Assembly: GCF_021560015.1 (NCBI RefSeq)
Contig: NZ_CP073588.1
Span: 2,914,001-2,978,000 of the forward strand
Direction: 5' to 3'
DNA: 64,000 bases
Source of the DNA: Shewanella vesiculosa
GTDB taxonomy: Bacteria; Pseudomonadota; Gammaproteobacteria; Enterobacterales; Shewanellaceae
Part shown: positions 9,901-19,612 of the stretch, in pieces
How positions within the stretch are numbered: the stretch's first letter is position 1
Layout of the letters: every line of letters begins with the position of its first letter
Made by a program: the position numbers and the translations under genes
Notes under the pieces: model-generated
Database searches by the model: none
The model's input: only the letters and a program-made list of their open reading frames with translations
Told to the model about the DNA's origin: nothing

Positions 9901-10707
9901 GGCTAAGCGTAACTCGGCACTTAATAACTGATTAAATTCTTGTTCGAGCTTGTCATATTCTGGGCGGATTTGCTCAAAACCCTGCACCAGCTGGCTTTCA
10001 CGGATCCAGGTTTCTACTCGTTGCGGATTGAGTCTAGAAGTCGGCGGGTTAACACCATCTTCCTCTAAAATGGCTGCGATCATTGATTTAACCGTTTCCA
10101 TTTTGCCCTCTTTCGAGTGCACTGCTTTGGCGAGTTTTTCGATATGACGCAAGTTATGGTCGCCGTCACACAAGGAGAACTGACGCGCATAAGTGCGCAA
10201 CTCATTGCGGTTACTACCGGTGTTCAGCAAGCTGCGATCGTTTTGAATGATCGCGCGAAACTCGCGGGTATTTAACAAGTTAGTATGAGCAACTCCATCA
10301 CGTTTTACTTCACGGCCAAGCTCTGCCATTGAATGACAAATAATGGTGTCGCCATTTCGTGACTTAATGTAATGCTCTAACTCAAAACCGCGGGCTATAA
10401 AGCGGTAGTTAACCCCTTTACCGTCACCTGCTGAGGCTAAAACAGCTTGATAAAGTAAGCCATCATCTTTTTGATATTCATAGATAATGTAGCTTGAATC
10501 ATGGGGTAAATACCAACGTTCAAAACTGTCACGTGTTGAAGGCACCACTCGGCTTGGATATTCGCCATAAAATACCGGCACCAGACGTTGTAAGGTTGTT
10601 TTACCCGAGGCATTGGTACCGCAAATATTAGTGTGACCACTTAATAACAGTTCGACCACACCCGGTAGGTGGGTATTAATTAACACGATTCTAATCAAGC
10701 TTGGCAT
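6994..10707 (-). CDS. jetC: MksB/JetC-like SMC ATPase of a Wadjet-type system
   Basis: 1237-residue SMC-like ATPase, first gene of the operon, with an AAGGAT ribosome site seven bases from the ATG. The N-terminal head has Walker A GTNASGKTT (30-38). Residues about 250-1000 are two long coiled-coil arms rich in E, K, Q, L and R around a central hinge-like segment. The C-terminal head has an ABC-signature-like ESSSHGMAYL (about 1114-1123) and Walker B TIHWPIDELGTL with Asp1149 and Glu1150. Such proteins dimerise and extrude DNA loops; with kleisin, MksE and JetD they recognise and cut small circular DNA. The length suits MksB/JetC better than Rad50/SbcC, and the three partner genes support this. 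Confidence 0.88.
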   Translation of the reverse strand: MPSLIRIVLINTHLPGVVELLLSGHTNICGTNASGKTTLQRLVPVFYGEYPSRVVPSTRDSFERWYLPHDSSYIIYEYQKDDGLLYQAVLASAGDGKGVNYRFIARGFELEHYIKSRNGDTIICHSMAELGREVKRDGVAHTNLLNTREFRAIIQNDRSLLNTGSNRNELRTYARQFSLCDGDHNLRHIEKLAKAVHSKEGKMETVKSMIAAILEEDGVNPPTSRLNPQRVETWIRESQLVQGFEQIRPEYDKLEQEFNQLLSAELRLASLSRGYRADETLESERQDRNQTHGKELNLKLRLLDEEWKDVRDELNQELSAAKGDSGKFEDELNAIEDQHAAFLDADIEQAKADLDNLPNWRSDVENLNERHKLQTEKHQDIEAAFNARRSKIAEQLHRELEVLHLEQDAQREARDKQRELANDDLAKLELQWREQTDVGKATFSEQEYQLKLTAAELKHQVDGVTYTEDEKMRLAIFDERISLADEEQETCNQKVDRLTTEERKQRAKRDQANEALRIATIRVSDRENAKEELHHMLFPQSHTLLEFLRKEAHGWEHTFGKVIAPELLHRSDLHPSLTQDSSEALFGVNLDLKAIDVPEYAATEQDLRIRLAKAEDALQSAQEMHAEAEDQLVAMNAALDSITRELTFARTAYKNSREDLRRLFDEKRNEQQKINQAVTDRKADSSKRLVQLEHELKQLHNQHLGWLTEQKEQALEARMEKNAYWQEVVGAIDNQLGQIKANIEQRRANAKTEQKAGETWYKNELKSRGVDEGTILALKKQIRDLEAKISHAEQRRSDVLRFDDWYQHTWLVRKPKLQTQLADVKRATLELEQQLKAKTTEIKQRRDSLETDRKACDAAQVEASENLTKLRAVMRKLAELKLPGNNDEATGGIGERLRQGEDLLLKRDYLMGSVKQYVEHFDSVIASKSGSSLAEFWERARDESSFVNDKGIRLLDYRKLVPQLEQLLNVMVPQSLMAIREQGRIFGIDLTAFYDVLTDIDRRIASQSARITREVGEELFLDGVSESAVRIRSRISELEFWPELEVFVKAFKAWKADGFSQLPDEHYTNSMRRALDIIGRAALTGGIAKLLEIELRLKEGNSDLIIRTDRQLNESSSHGMAYLILCKFLLAFTRLLRGKANVTIHWPIDELGTLHHTNVKKIFDACENNNISVLGAFPNPESEVLNLFANRYIINKQTKKLQVVKPKANPLAARLSQRNAEMTHTDTSMTETAKEHI

Positions 10708-11052
10708 GATAATCCTTTTCCAAACAGCTCACATTACAGTGACTAAAAAGCAAAATACGGATGAAAAAATAACGTCTGTTTTTACAATGTCAATAAAGTA
10801 AAACAAACGCGGCCTAGAGGCAATTTTCACCCACAAAAATTGGCTTTATAATACGCTAAATAATTCAAAAATGGCGGCTAACAATGCAGCAAACAAGCAG
10901 AAACGGTTTATGTCGCATAAATGAGCTCAAGTTTAGGAAGTAAATAAGATCTTTTTTTCGCTGCAATAAAGCAAAAAACGCAGAGATTTCTCTCTGCGTT
11001 TTTTGTTATGCGGTACTAAAATTTAGCTGAGCATTTTATATTAAGATTAACG
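10708..11052. other. Intergenic region upstream of the SMC operon
   Basis: 345 bases holding the presumed minus-strand promoter of the SMC operon next to 10708 and the terminator of the chemoreceptor gene (listed separately). The stretch 10790-10860 is AT-rich; no small gene is evident. Confidence 0.5.
10973..11004 (-). terminator. Bidirectional terminator after the chemoreceptor gene
   Basis: Stem CGCAGAGA / TCTCTGCG (10979-10998) with a TTTC loop, flanked by an A run and a T run, so it can act on either strand. It serves the minus-strand chemoreceptor gene ending at 11053. Confidence 0.85.
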
Positions 11053-12672
11053 TTACAATTTAAATTGTGAGGTCGCATGGCTAAGCTCATTAGCAAACCC
11101 ATCTAATCCTTCTGAAATCCCCTGCACTTGTGCAAGAATACCCAGTGTTTGATCAAATGAAGCATTCATTTCAACTACGTTATTGGCAACATGTGCAGCA
11201 ACTAAAGACTGCTGTTCTGTGGCTGCTGCTATATGGGTATTCATACTGTTAATACTGACAATTTTAGATTGAATTGAACTTAATGCTGCACCGGTATCTT
11301 TGGCATAACGCTCGTTTTCTGATGACTTAGCAATGGCCACATCCATGGTGCTAACCGATGATTCAGCCGCTACTTTAAGCTTTTCTAATACGCCACGGAT
11401 CTCTTTAGTCGCGTCGGCAGTTTTAGACGCCAGTGCACGAACTTCATCAGCAACCACGGCAAAGCCTCGTCCATGTTCTCCCGCTCTGGCGGCTTCAATG
11501 GCAGCGTTTAACGCGAGCAAGTTGGTCTGTTCTGCAATAGAGGTAATCACGTTCAAAATAGAGCCAACACTTTCGGTATCTTTGGCTAACTCATTGATAG
11601 AATTTGATGCGAGTTCAATACCTGAATTAAGTTCTTGTGAAATTCTCACCGTGCGCTGCACTACTGCTAAACCTTCCGTTGCCTCACGTTCAGCAACTTG
11701 TGCAGCTTCAGCCGCTTGTTGGGCACTGTGTGAAATATCATTGACTGAATGACGCATTTCTTCCATCGACATATGCACAGTTTTAGCATCGTGACTTTGT
11801 TGCTTAGTCGCTTTAGTTGCAACCGCCATGCGCTCTTTTAGCGATGATGCGCTGTCTAGCAATGGTTTAGTCACACTCACAACGCTTTGAATTGACTCAG
11901 CAAGTAAGCGTAAAAATCGATTAAAGTTGCTTGATACCTGCCCTAATTCATCAGTCCCGACAACCGTCAGTTGGTGACGTAAATTGCCTTTACCGTCAGC
12001 TAATTCACCTAATGAGTTAGCCACATCACCCGCAGCGCCGCTAATGGCACGCGCAATTGAAATAGTTGAAAGAGCCATAAAGACCAATAATGCGACCCCT
12101 ATGCCCAATGACAGGTATAAACTCTGTTCAGAGCGGTCACCCGCTTCTTTAATAGTAGAGCTAAACTCTGCCACTTTATCGGCCTTATAAGCCGTGATCC
12201 CATTCGTTAAGCTTTCGAATATTTTGGCTTTTTTCTGACTAATTTGCCCTACATCAGCCATATCAATAGTACCGTCTAGCATTCCCCTTGCCAGTGACAG
12301 TGTCATGGTATTGTATTCGTCTAGGCTGTTAGATAATTGCGATAACAACGCACTTTCGGGCTGATCAATAGTTGATAGATTGGTTAAGTTATCTTTGAGT
12401 GAAGAAAAGGTTTTCATGGCGTTCCCGAGCAAATCTTCATCGGCAAAGGATACTGATTGGGTATACAACTCATCTAATCGTTGGACAAATATGACATTTT
12501 GATTTGCAAGCTCAACACGCTGTGCAACTTTGGTCTCCATGAAAGATAATGTGTCACGGTTTTTATTAATCGCAACTGTGCTGATGCCAAGGTTAACGGC
12601 AAAAATAATCACTGATAAGACAAAAATCAGTCCCACCTTTTTAAAGATTGACATGTTACTAAACCAATTCAT
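11053..12672 (-). CDS. Methyl-accepting chemotaxis protein with periplasmic four-helix-bundle sensor
   Basis: 539-residue chemoreceptor that feeds CheA/CheW at the cell pole. It has a first membrane segment at about 10-32, a periplasmic helical sensor (about 33-185, four-helix-bundle type), a second membrane segment (about 187-208), a HAMP linker (about 209-262) and a cytoplasmic signalling hairpin. The highly conserved tip is present: [20 protein letters not shown] then [15 protein letters not shown]. There is no C-terminal pentapeptide for CheR/CheB tethering. An AGGGG ribosome site precedes the ATG. No chemotaxis genes are adjacent, as is usual for stand-alone receptors. The ligand is unknown. 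Confidence 0.93.
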   Translation of the reverse strand: MNWFSNMSIFKKVGLIFVLSVIIFAVNLGISTVAINKNRDTLSFMETKVAQRVELANQNVIFVQRLDELYTQSVSFADEDLLGNAMKTFSSLKDNLTNLSTIDQPESALLSQLSNSLDEYNTMTLSLARGMLDGTIDMADVGQISQKKAKIFESLTNGITAYKADKVAEFSSTIKEAGDRSEQSLYLSLGIGVALLVFMALSTISIARAISGAAGDVANSLGELADGKGNLRHQLTVVGTDELGQVSSNFNRFLRLLAESIQSVVSVTKPLLDSASSLKERMAVATKATKQQSHDAKTVHMSMEEMRHSVNDISHSAQQAAEAAQVAEREATEGLAVVQRTVRISQELNSGIELASNSINELAKDTESVGSILNVITSIAEQTNLLALNAAIEAARAGEHGRGFAVVADEVRALASKTADATKEIRGVLEKLKVAAESSVSTMDVAIAKSSENERYAKDTGAALSSIQSKIVSINSMNTHIAAATEQQSLVAAHVANNVVEMNASFDQTLGILAQVQGISEGLDGFANELSHATSQFKL

Positions 12673-13065
12673 ATTTCGCCCCTAAGCGATAATCAAATGA
12701 AGATAAAGCAAACGTAAAACTTCTTAATGCAGCGACCAAAATTTTGTTTTTAAGGCAATTGATGCCTGTGCTCGCTCCTTGAGTTTGTATGTGCTGTAAA
12801 AATACCGCTTAACGCTATTCTTTAGTCAATTAACTATATGTTTTATTGTTATAAGCATCTTTGATAATAAGAGCATAATTTTATTTAATCTTAACCAAGT
12901 ATAAATTTTTGTTGCTGTAAATCACGAAGTTTTCAATGTATATCGGTGTAAATCAATATCGGCCTAACATCAATATACTTGAAATTTTTCTAATGTATCA
13001 ACTTGTTTGTGCTTATTTATAGACGGTAAATCCACTCACTTAAAGACTATAAATCAATATAACAA
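12673..13065. other. AT-rich intergenic region
   Basis: About 390 bases upstream of the chemoreceptor gene and downstream of ahpF. They are AT-rich and should include the chemoreceptor promoter on the minus strand. No small gene, RNA gene or clear operator is visible. Confidence 0.5.
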
Positions 13066-13086
13066 CAAAAAACCCGCAAAAGCGGG
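13066..13086 (-). terminator. Terminator of ahpF
   Basis: Stem CCCGC / GCGGG with an AAAA loop; on the minus strand it is followed by a run of six T. It lies about 57 bases past the ahpF stop codon. Confidence 0.75.
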
Positions 13087-13142
13087 CTGTTTTGGTTCAT
13101 TGAGGCGATTACAGCACCTCATTAAATGGCTATTGCAACATT

Positions 13143-14708
13143 TTATGCAGCTTGAACATCTGCTTCTTCTGAATGTCTTATTAAATAATCAAATGCTCCC
13201 AATGATGCGGTTGCGCCGCTACCCATGGCAATGATGATTTGTTTAAAGGGGATATTAGTGACATCACCCGCAGCAAAGACACCAGGAATTGATGTTTGAC
13301 CACGCTCATCGACAATAATTTCACCGCGAGGAGTCATATCAACCACACCTTTTAACCACTCGGTATTAGGCACTAAACCAATTTGTACAAAGATACCGGC
13401 TAAGGTTACGGTATGACTTTCACCACTGGCGCGATCGGTGTAAACCAAACTGGTTACACGAGTACCATCACCTTTAACTTCCGTGGTCATGGCTTGGGTA
13501 ATTATCGTAATATTGCCCATTGATTTAGCCTTACGCTGTAGCACTTCATCGGCACGTAATTTACTGTCAAACTCAAGTACAGTGACGTGTTCGACAATGT
13601 TTGCTAGATCAATAGCCGCTTCAATACCTGAGTTACCGCCGCCAATAACCGCAACTCGCTTACCTTTAAATAACGGACCGTCACAGTGTGGGCAATACGC
13701 TACGCCTTTGTTACGATACTCTTGTTCACCAGGGACGTTCATTTCTCTCCAACGTGCACCGGTTGCTAAGATAATCGTTTTACTGCTTAAGGTGGCGCCA
13801 CTTTCAAGCGTCACATCAAGCAGACCGTTTTTAGCTAAACTCAACGCACGTTGGTTTTGCATAATATCGACGTCATAATCTTTAACGTGAGCCTCAAGGT
13901 TCGCCACCAGTTTTGGACCTTCGGTTTTAGACACTGAAATAAAGTTTTCAATTCCGACCGTCTCGGCCACTTGGCCACCAAACTTTTCAGCAACTATGCC
14001 GGTATTTAACCCTTTACGAGCTGAATAAATGGCCGCTGCGGCGCCTGCTGGACCACCACCCACGACTAATATATCAAAAACCGACTTTTTATTAAGCTGC
14101 TCGGCTTGTCTGCTTGCGGCATTTTTATCTAACTTATTCAGTACTTCAACAACGCTAATAGCGCCCACAGAGAAGGCTTCGCCGTTCAAAAATACTGATG
14201 GCACTGACATGATATTGCGATCGCTCACTTCCTGTTGGAATAACGCACCGTCAATCATCACGTTAGTAATGTTTGGGTTAATTGCTGCCATCATATTAAG
14301 TGCTTGGATCACTTCAGGACAAGTTTGGCAACTTAACGAAATATAGGTTTCAAAATGGAATTCACCTGGTAGCTGACGGATTTGCTCAATGATATCCGCA
14401 TCCAACTTAATCGGATGGCCGCCGCTGTGTAATAGTGCTAGCACCAGTGAGGTAAATTCATGGCCCATTGGCAAACCTGCAAAGGTGATATTAGTTGCAG
14501 CTTGCGGGTTAATCACACTCATACTTGGTGTACGTTGACCTTGCTGATAAGTCACTGAGACTAGATCTGATGAGTCAACAATGTCCTGGGCTAGGCTGGT
14601 GAGTTCTTTGCCTTTGTTTGAGTCATCTGCAGATACGACAAGTTCAACTGGGCGCTTGAGGTTTTGCAGATAGGTTTTCAGTTGATTTTTTACATTCGCA
14701 TCTAACAT
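13143..14708 (-). CDS. ahpF: Alkyl hydroperoxide reductase subunit F
   Basis: NADH-dependent flavoprotein disulfide reductase that regenerates the peroxiredoxin AhpC. The 521-residue length is standard. Seen in order: an N-terminal double-thioredoxin region with CQTC (Cys127, Cys130), the FAD site [12 protein letters not shown] (about 215-226), the redox-active CPHC (Cys339, Cys342), the NADH site [13 protein letters not shown] and the C-terminal FAD-binding [10 protein letters not shown]. An AGGAG site precedes the ATG. It lies downstream of ahpC on the same strand with a 112-base gap that contains a hairpin. Expected to be co-expressed with ahpC under peroxide stress; no regulator site was identified with confidence. 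Confidence 0.97.
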   Translation of the reverse strand: MLDANVKNQLKTYLQNLKRPVELVVSADDSNKGKELTSLAQDIVDSSDLVSVTYQQGQRTPSMSVINPQAATNITFAGLPMGHEFTSLVLALLHSGGHPIKLDADIIEQIRQLPGEFHFETYISLSCQTCPEVIQALNMMAAINPNITNVMIDGALFQQEVSDRNIMSVPSVFLNGEAFSVGAISVVEVLNKLDKNAASRQAEQLNKKSVFDILVVGGGPAGAAAAIYSARKGLNTGIVAEKFGGQVAETVGIENFISVSKTEGPKLVANLEAHVKDYDVDIMQNQRALSLAKNGLLDVTLESGATLSSKTIILATGARWREMNVPGEQEYRNKGVAYCPHCDGPLFKGKRVAVIGGGNSGIEAAIDLANIVEHVTVLEFDSKLRADEVLQRKAKSMGNITIITQAMTTEVKGDGTRVTSLVYTDRASGESHTVTLAGIFVQIGLVPNTEWLKGVVDMTPRGEIIVDERGQTSIPGVFAAGDVTNIPFKQIIIAMGSGATASLGAFDYLIRHSEEADVQAA

Positions 14709-14751
14709 AACAACTCCTAAAAATGGGAAATAATCGATGAATTTACAAGAT

Positions 14752-14782
14752 GCTAGTCAGTGCCGGGGGAACACCGACTAGC
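14752..14782 (-). terminator. Intercistronic hairpin between ahpC and ahpF
   Basis: Interrupted stem GCTAGTC-a-GTG / CAC-c-GACTAGC around a G-rich loop, located between the two genes. On the minus strand there is no T run after it, so it is more likely an attenuating or mRNA-stabilising structure than a full terminator. Confidence 0.45.
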
Positions 14783-14820
14783 TGGAGATGATATTCCTAA
14801 CCTAAGGGTTATCTTAGTGG

Positions 14821-15390
14821 TTAGATTTTACCGACTAGGTCAATTGAAGGAGCTAATGTTTCTTCACCTGGCTGCCATTTTGCAGGACATACTTCGCCAT
14901 CGTGAGTTGCAACATATTGTGCAGCTTGAATTTTACGAACTAGTTCAGAAGCGCTACGGCCAATACCTAGGTCATGAATTTCAGCTACTTTAACTTGGCC
15001 TTCTGGGTTAATCACAAAAGTACCACGTAGTGCTAAACCGTCTTCTTCAATCATCACACCAAAGTTGCGAGTGATTGCGCCAGTTGGATCACCTATCATT
15101 GGGTAAGTAATTTTACCTATAGTGTCTGAACTTGAATGCCAAGCTTTGTGAGTGAAGTGAGTGTCAGTTGATACTGAGTAAACTTCAACGCCCATTGCCT
15201 GTAGCTTCTCATAATGATCAGCCATGTCGCCTAATTCAGTTGGGCATACGAAAGTGAAGTCAGCTGGGTAGAAAAACACTACTGCCCATTTACCTAATAA
15301 ATCTTGTTCAGTAACGTCAACGAAAGCACCATTATGGAATGCAGTTGCTTTGAACGGTTTGATAGTGCTATTGATGATAGATTGTGTCAT
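14821..15390 (-). CDS. ahpC: Alkyl hydroperoxide reductase subunit C (2-Cys peroxiredoxin)
   Basis: Reduces hydrogen peroxide and organic hydroperoxides using a peroxidatic and a resolving cysteine, and is recycled by AhpF. With the start at 15390 the protein is 189 residues, close to the usual 187. Peroxidatic Cys49 lies in [13 protein letters not shown] and resolving Cys168 in [10 protein letters not shown] longer frame opens with an ATG at 15402, but GGAG sits six bases before the ATG at 15390, and the resulting N-terminus ([15 protein letters not shown]) aligns with known AhpC starts (MSLINTKIKPF type). It is first in the ahpC-ahpF unit. Confidence 0.96.
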   Translation of the reverse strand: MTQSIINSTIKPFKATAFHNGAFVDVTEQDLLGKWAVVFFYPADFTFVCPTELGDMADHYEKLQAMGVEVYSVSTDTHFTHKAWHSSSDTIGKITYPMIGDPTGAITRNFGVMIEEDGLALRGTFVINPEGQVKVAEIHDLGIGRSASELVRKIQAAQYVATHDGEVCPAKWQPGEETLAPSIDLVGKI

Positions 15391-15644
15391 GTCATGCTCC
15401 ATTTAGATTTACATTAAACCCGATACCAATATGGTTTCGGTGATGATAAACAAACTGTGCTCGTCATCTGATGTAGCTATAATAGCGATGGAGGCTAACT
15501 AAGTATAACGGATAAAAACTATCACCCTAATCGGTTTTTCATATTGAACCATCTTTGAGAGACTATTTGTATGAAGGGTATAAATCATCAACACCGAGTA
15601 CGCTTGAAAGCTGGTACTCGATTAATGATGTTTATTGGTGGATG

Positions 15645-16388
15645 TTATTCCCAAGGACCAAATCGTGTCAGCACGCGGCTAACATTAATATCGAGCTTTT
15701 GTGAAAGGGCTTGTAAATCTTGCTTATTATTTGCGGCAGAAAAACAATTGGCTTTATTGGTGGCAAATACCACCCAATTCCCGCCACCGGTTAAACAAGC
15801 AAAGACTTGATTAAAATGCTCATGAAGCGTGTCACGTAACTGTAAGTCTCGACTGTGTTCTTTCCAACAATTTAATACTAAAAAGCCATCCGTTTTAAGC
15901 AGCTGTTTTGTTTGCTGAATAAATTGGTTAGACAACTGTTGTTTATCTACACCTTTGTCGCTGTAGATATCAGCAAAAATAACATCGACTTTTTTATGCT
16001 CTGCTTGGGCTAAAAATACATAGGCATCTTGGTGCACTATGGTCAGTTTTTTACCTAAAGGTAATTGAAAAAAGCGTTTAGCCACTTCAATAACTTGTTG
16101 GCGCAATTCAACTGCAGTAATTTTAATCGCTGCATCAAAATGCCTAAGGGAATGCACGAGTGCACCGCCACCTAAGCCTAAAATAATCACACTTTTGGGT
16201 TGGCTGAATAACAGCACTGCTAACATGGCCTGAACATAAGTATGTTGCGGTACATGAGGTTGACTCTTATCCATCTTACTTTGCTCATCATTATCACCAA
16301 ATGATAAGACCCGATAGTCGCCATCGTCGAGCACACAAAAATCACCAAACCGATCACCGTCGACGTGCAATACTTTATAATCAGACAT
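15645..16388 (-). CDS. Spermidine synthase-like methyltransferase-fold protein
   Basis: 247-residue cytoplasmic protein with a Rossmann-type methyltransferase/aminopropyltransferase fold. The cofactor loop VIILGLGGGALVHSLRHF (about 69-86), the acidic strand ITAVELRQQVIEVA and the later DVIFADIYSDKG match the spermidine synthase superfamily. It lacks neighbours such as speD, and the substrate-binding tyrosine/aspartate pattern of true spermidine synthases is not complete, so a polyamine function is unproven. Divergent from the MscS gene at 16540 with a 151-base shared promoter region. Confidence 0.75.
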   Translation of the reverse strand: MSDYKVLHVDGDRFGDFCVLDDGDYRVLSFGDNDEQSKMDKSQPHVPQHTYVQAMLAVLLFSQPKSVIILGLGGGALVHSLRHFDAAIKITAVELRQQVIEVAKRFFQLPLGKKLTIVHQDAYVFLAQAEHKKVDVIFADIYSDKGVDKQQLSNQFIQQTKQLLKTDGFLVLNCWKEHSRDLQLRDTLHEHFNQVFACLTGGGNWVVFATNKANCFSAANNKQDLQALSQKLDINVSRVLTRFGPWE

Positions 16389-16539
16389 ACTTCACTCTGT
16401 GAGGAGTCTCGCCAATACGTGACAGCAAGATTTTTCTACTTTAAAACCTTATTATACCCCAGAATACAGTATAAAGTTGGCGGCAAGTGATACAGATAAC
16501 TCGCAGAATTAAATTAATACGACCAGATAGGAAATCGAC

Positions 16540-17103
16540 ATGTTTAACCATTTATTGATGATAATTTTGTATTTGGCGGTGTTCTTTCTAGCCCAGCGAC
16601 AGGTCAAAAAATGGATCCGTCAGCAAGCACAAAAGAAACAAGTCAGCGAAGTTCGTAGCCGTTTGATTACTCGTTTAATTTCTTATTTGTTGTTTTTTGT
16701 GACGATATCCGTCATGGCGGTGTCATTAGGTTTAGGTTATCAAGAGGTGTCGCTATTTGTGTCTTCAGCCTTTGCGGTATTAGGCGTGGCCCTATTTGCT
16801 CAATGGTCGATATTGAGCAACATCACTGCTGGTGTATTGATCTTTTTTGCATTTCCTTATCGTATTGGCGATCGCATAAAAATTGTCGATAAAGAAGAAG
16901 ACATGAGTGGCATTATTGTCGAAATCAGTTTGTTTCACGTATTGATCAAACGGGATATCGGCGATGTGATGACTTACCCTAACAGCTTGATGCTCCAAAA
17001 AGCGGTGATTAAGTTACCCGAACCACGCCACCCTAGTTCACTTGCAACAAGCAACAAAACCAAGGCGAAGATTAATGCAAGTAGAGCAAAATGGCTTAAG
17101 TAA
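16540..17103 (+). CDS. Small MscS-family mechanosensitive channel
   Basis: 187-residue inner-membrane protein of the small-conductance mechanosensitive channel family. Hydrophobic segments lie at about 3-20, 45-67 and 70-105; the third includes the glycine/alanine-rich pore-like helix AVLGVALFAQWSILSNITAG. It is followed by the beta domain typical of MscS (YRIGDRIKIVDKEEDMSGIIVEISLF in part). It is short: the C-terminal cage domain is missing and replaced by a lysine-rich tail. AGGA lies seven bases before the ATG. Likely an osmotic safety valve or ion channel. Confidence 0.85.
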   Translation: MFNHLLMIILYLAVFFLAQRQVKKWIRQQAQKKQVSEVRSRLITRLISYLLFFVTISVMAVSLGLGYQEVSLFVSSAFAVLGVALFAQWSILSNITAGVLIFFAFPYRIGDRIKIVDKEEDMSGIIVEISLFHVLIKRDIGDVMTYPNSLMLQKAVIKLPEPRHPSSLATSNKTKAKINASRAKWLK

Positions 17104-17335
17104 TCTTTTAGCGTATACCTAGTGGTGTGATTCATATCTGACTGATAGCAACTCATGCTCTGCTGTCTTAGCCATGTTGACAACAATTTCGGCTTAATAA
17201 TGCCGTAATAAGTAGAGAATCGATACATAATCTTATTAACATTAACTGGGCTTATGTATCGAATAGAATAATGCCTGCTTTATTTAAGCCCATATTTATA
17301 CTCAGACTTAAGCTCTGCGCAGACATATTGCGGTG

Positions 17336-18073
17336 CTAGTTTAATACTCGATGGAAAAACGCTACAGCTTGCAAGTACATCTGCAACGCTAAAGCTGCAT
17401 CAAAACGCTCACCTTCATCGCGCATAAAAGCGTGTTGAGCATTGACTTCAAGCCAAGTAAAGTTTGCATTCACTTGTTCAAGCTTTTGATAAATAAGCTT
17501 ACGACCTTCTTTAGTCACATGTGGATCTTGTTTACCAAAGACCATCACTAACTCGCCTTTTATGCTGCCAGCACGAGCCAATGAATCATTGCCCTCTTTA
17601 CAAGGTAATGTATTGGAATGAATATCTGTAGGATACAAACAAAAAGCCCCGCTAATATCAGGATTAAGCGCTGCTCGATAGGCTAAATGACCACCAATAC
17701 ATACGCCCATAGCGCCAACTTTATCACTGCAAAATGACTGTGCACGCGCAAAATCGACAAGCGCCTTAGTGTCACTGTCATGTTGCTCCAACGGCTTAGC
17801 CCACTTGTCTGCATTACCTTTATCTTTACCTGCGTCGTCATACGCCAACACAGTTCCGATAGGGTTGAGCTCATGAAACACTTCGGGTACTAACACCACA
17901 AACCCATGCCCAGCCAAGATCGCAGCAGATCGAGCTATCGGAGCCGTTTGCTGGAATATTTCTGAGTAGAAAATGATAGTCGCAAATTGGCCTTTAGTAT
18001 CCGGACGATAAAGCGTGGTACGCATTAAGCCCGTGGCCGTTTTAATATCGTGAATTTCAGTTGTTGTAATCAT
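17336..18073 (-). CDS. Dienelactone hydrolase family protein
   Basis: 245-residue alpha/beta hydrolase of the dienelactone hydrolase family. The catalytic triad is readable: the nucleophile Cys125 in GVCIGGH, Asp183 in GKQDPHV and His214 in NAQHAFMRDE. The Cys nucleophile rather than Ser is characteristic of the family. No aromatic-degradation genes are nearby, so the natural substrate is unknown and a housekeeping esterase role is as likely. Single-gene unit between the MscS gene (convergent) and ldhA (same strand, 145 bases upstream). Confidence 0.88.
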   Translation of the reverse strand: MITTTEIHDIKTATGLMRTTLYRPDTKGQFATIIFYSEIFQQTAPIARSAAILAGHGFVVLVPEVFHELNPIGTVLAYDDAGKDKGNADKWAKPLEQHDSDTKALVDFARAQSFCSDKVGAMGVCIGGHLAYRAALNPDISGAFCLYPTDIHSNTLPCKEGNDSLARAGSIKGELVMVFGKQDPHVTKEGRKLIYQKLEQVNANFTWLEVNAQHAFMRDEGERFDAALALQMYLQAVAFFHRVLN

Positions 18074-18218
18074 AATATTCCATTTATTTCACATTATACC
18101 CAACACAAGGCTCTACCCAACATAATGGCAATTGCCAGCGTATGTCCTATGCATTAGTAAGCTGATGTTTGTCGTGAGTTGGTATTAATGAGCTGCTCTT
18201 CCTGCTCACTATAACAAA

Positions 18219-19208
18219 TTAAAACAGCTCATTATTACAAACTTGCCCTGTGATCAACTGAGTCACATTGGTTAATGTTGTTGAGGCGATCGAGTTCAGC
18301 GCTTCTTCAGTTAAGAAAGCTTGGTGACCGGTAAAAATAACATTGTGGCAAGCCGATAAGCGGCGGAAGATATCATCTTGAATAATTTCATTTGATTTAT
18401 CTTCAAAAAACAGCCCTTTTTCATTTTCGTATACATCAAGTCCTAATGAACCAATTTTGCCATCTTTTAACGCTTCCATGGCATCCAATGCATCTAATAA
18501 TCCACCGCGGCTGGTATTAATCACCATCACGCCTTGCTTCATTTGATTAAAGCTAACGTTGTTGAGTAAATGATGATTATCTTTGGTCAATGGACAATGC
18601 AAACTGATGATATCGCATTGAGGATAGAGGGTTTCTAATGAAACATATTCGACACCAAGATCAATAACAGCTTGGTTTGGATAAGGGTCAAATGCCAATA
18701 CTTTACAGCCAAAACCTAATAAGATTTTAATGGTGGCTAGGCCAATTTTACCCGTACCTATCACGCCAACGGTTTTGCCAAACATATTAAAACCGACAAG
18801 CCCCGATAAAGCAAAGTTAGCGTCACGAGTGCGCTGATAAGCTTTGTGGATTTTACGATTTAACGTCAACATGAGTGCCACTGAATGCTCAGCAACAGAT
18901 TCTGGTGAATACGCGGGCACATTGACCACTTTCATACCTAAACGCTCAGCAGCCACTAGGTCAACGTTATTAAAGCCAGCACAACGCATAGCAATAATTT
19001 TTGTGCCACCTTTGGCCAACTCAACTAATACTTCTTCACATAAGGAGTCATTGACGAAAGCACAAACAACCTCATAGCCTTCCGCTAGTTTGACGTTTTG
19101 CATGCAAAGTCGGTAATCAAAAAATTCAATATCAACCTTAAAAGTTTGGTTAATACTGGTGAAATGGCGAATGTCGTAAGGCTTGGCGCTAAAAAATCCA
19201 ATTTTCAT
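18219..19208 (-). CDS. ldhA: D-lactate dehydrogenase (fermentative, NADH-dependent)
   Basis: Reduces pyruvate to D-lactate with NADH; 2-hydroxyacid dehydrogenase family. The 329-residue length equals E. coli LdhA. The NAD-binding GVIGTGKIGLATI (149-161) and the catalytic residues Arg234 (NTSRGG), Glu263 (VYENEKG) and His295 (GHQAF) are all in place and numbered almost as in E. coli. The 404-base upstream gap contains a half-matching CRP-like sequence, compatible with catabolite or anaerobic control but not proof of it. Confidence 0.93.
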   Translation of the reverse strand: MKIGFFSAKPYDIRHFTSINQTFKVDIEFFDYRLCMQNVKLAEGYEVVCAFVNDSLCEEVLVELAKGGTKIIAMRCAGFNNVDLVAAERLGMKVVNVPAYSPESVAEHSVALMLTLNRKIHKAYQRTRDANFALSGLVGFNMFGKTVGVIGTGKIGLATIKILLGFGCKVLAFDPYPNQAVIDLGVEYVSLETLYPQCDIISLHCPLTKDNHHLLNNVSFNQMKQGVMVINTSRGGLLDALDAMEALKDGKIGSLGLDVYENEKGLFFEDKSNEIIQDDIFRRLSACHNVIFTGHQAFLTEEALNSIASTTLTNVTQLITGQVCNNELF

Positions 19209-19612
19209 AGGTATCCAAATTTACTAATAGCGAATTGATGAGCAAATCATCAATATGATCAGCCCCTAGATATGAATTAATTGTATGTGAATTAACGGTT
19301 ATTGTCGTCAATATCACACTGAATAACGATGAAGTTGTGATCTAGATTCTCTCTGGTGAAGAGCCTTTAAGGATAGTGACTGGCAATTCAGTGGATTTGG
19401 TCATACCGATAATAAATCTGTCCCATTCGCCACACTAATATTCCATGACCATAATCAATATTAGAGTCAAATACTAACCATATTGAAGGAAATAAAATTT
19501 GATCCACCAGCAATATAACCACATTGATAATAAAAAGAACTGCTGCGTATATCACTGTTTTTACATATTGAAATTGCTAATATTAGCGCAATGTTATTAA
19601 GCCCACGACACT
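19209..19612. other. Intergenic region between ldhA and a membrane-protein gene
   Basis: 404 bases acting as the divergent promoter region. A CRP-like left half site TGTGATCTAGAT at 19336-19347 has a poor right half. No RNA gene or repeat is visible. Confidence 0.4.

Noticed and set aside
11333..11752. 139-residue plus-strand open frame
   Set aside because: Antisense of the conserved chemoreceptor signalling domain.
15480..15540. Possible OxyR site upstream of ahpC
   Set aside because: ATAG-type quarter sites are present but not at the required spacing.
16974..17228. 84-residue minus-strand open frame with a hydrophobic segment
   Set aside because: It overlaps the end of the MscS gene in antisense, has no ribosome site, and its hydrophobicity mirrors the opposite strand.
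19336..19351. CRP site upstream of ldhA
   Set aside because: Good left half but the right half matches only two of five positions; kept only as a remark.
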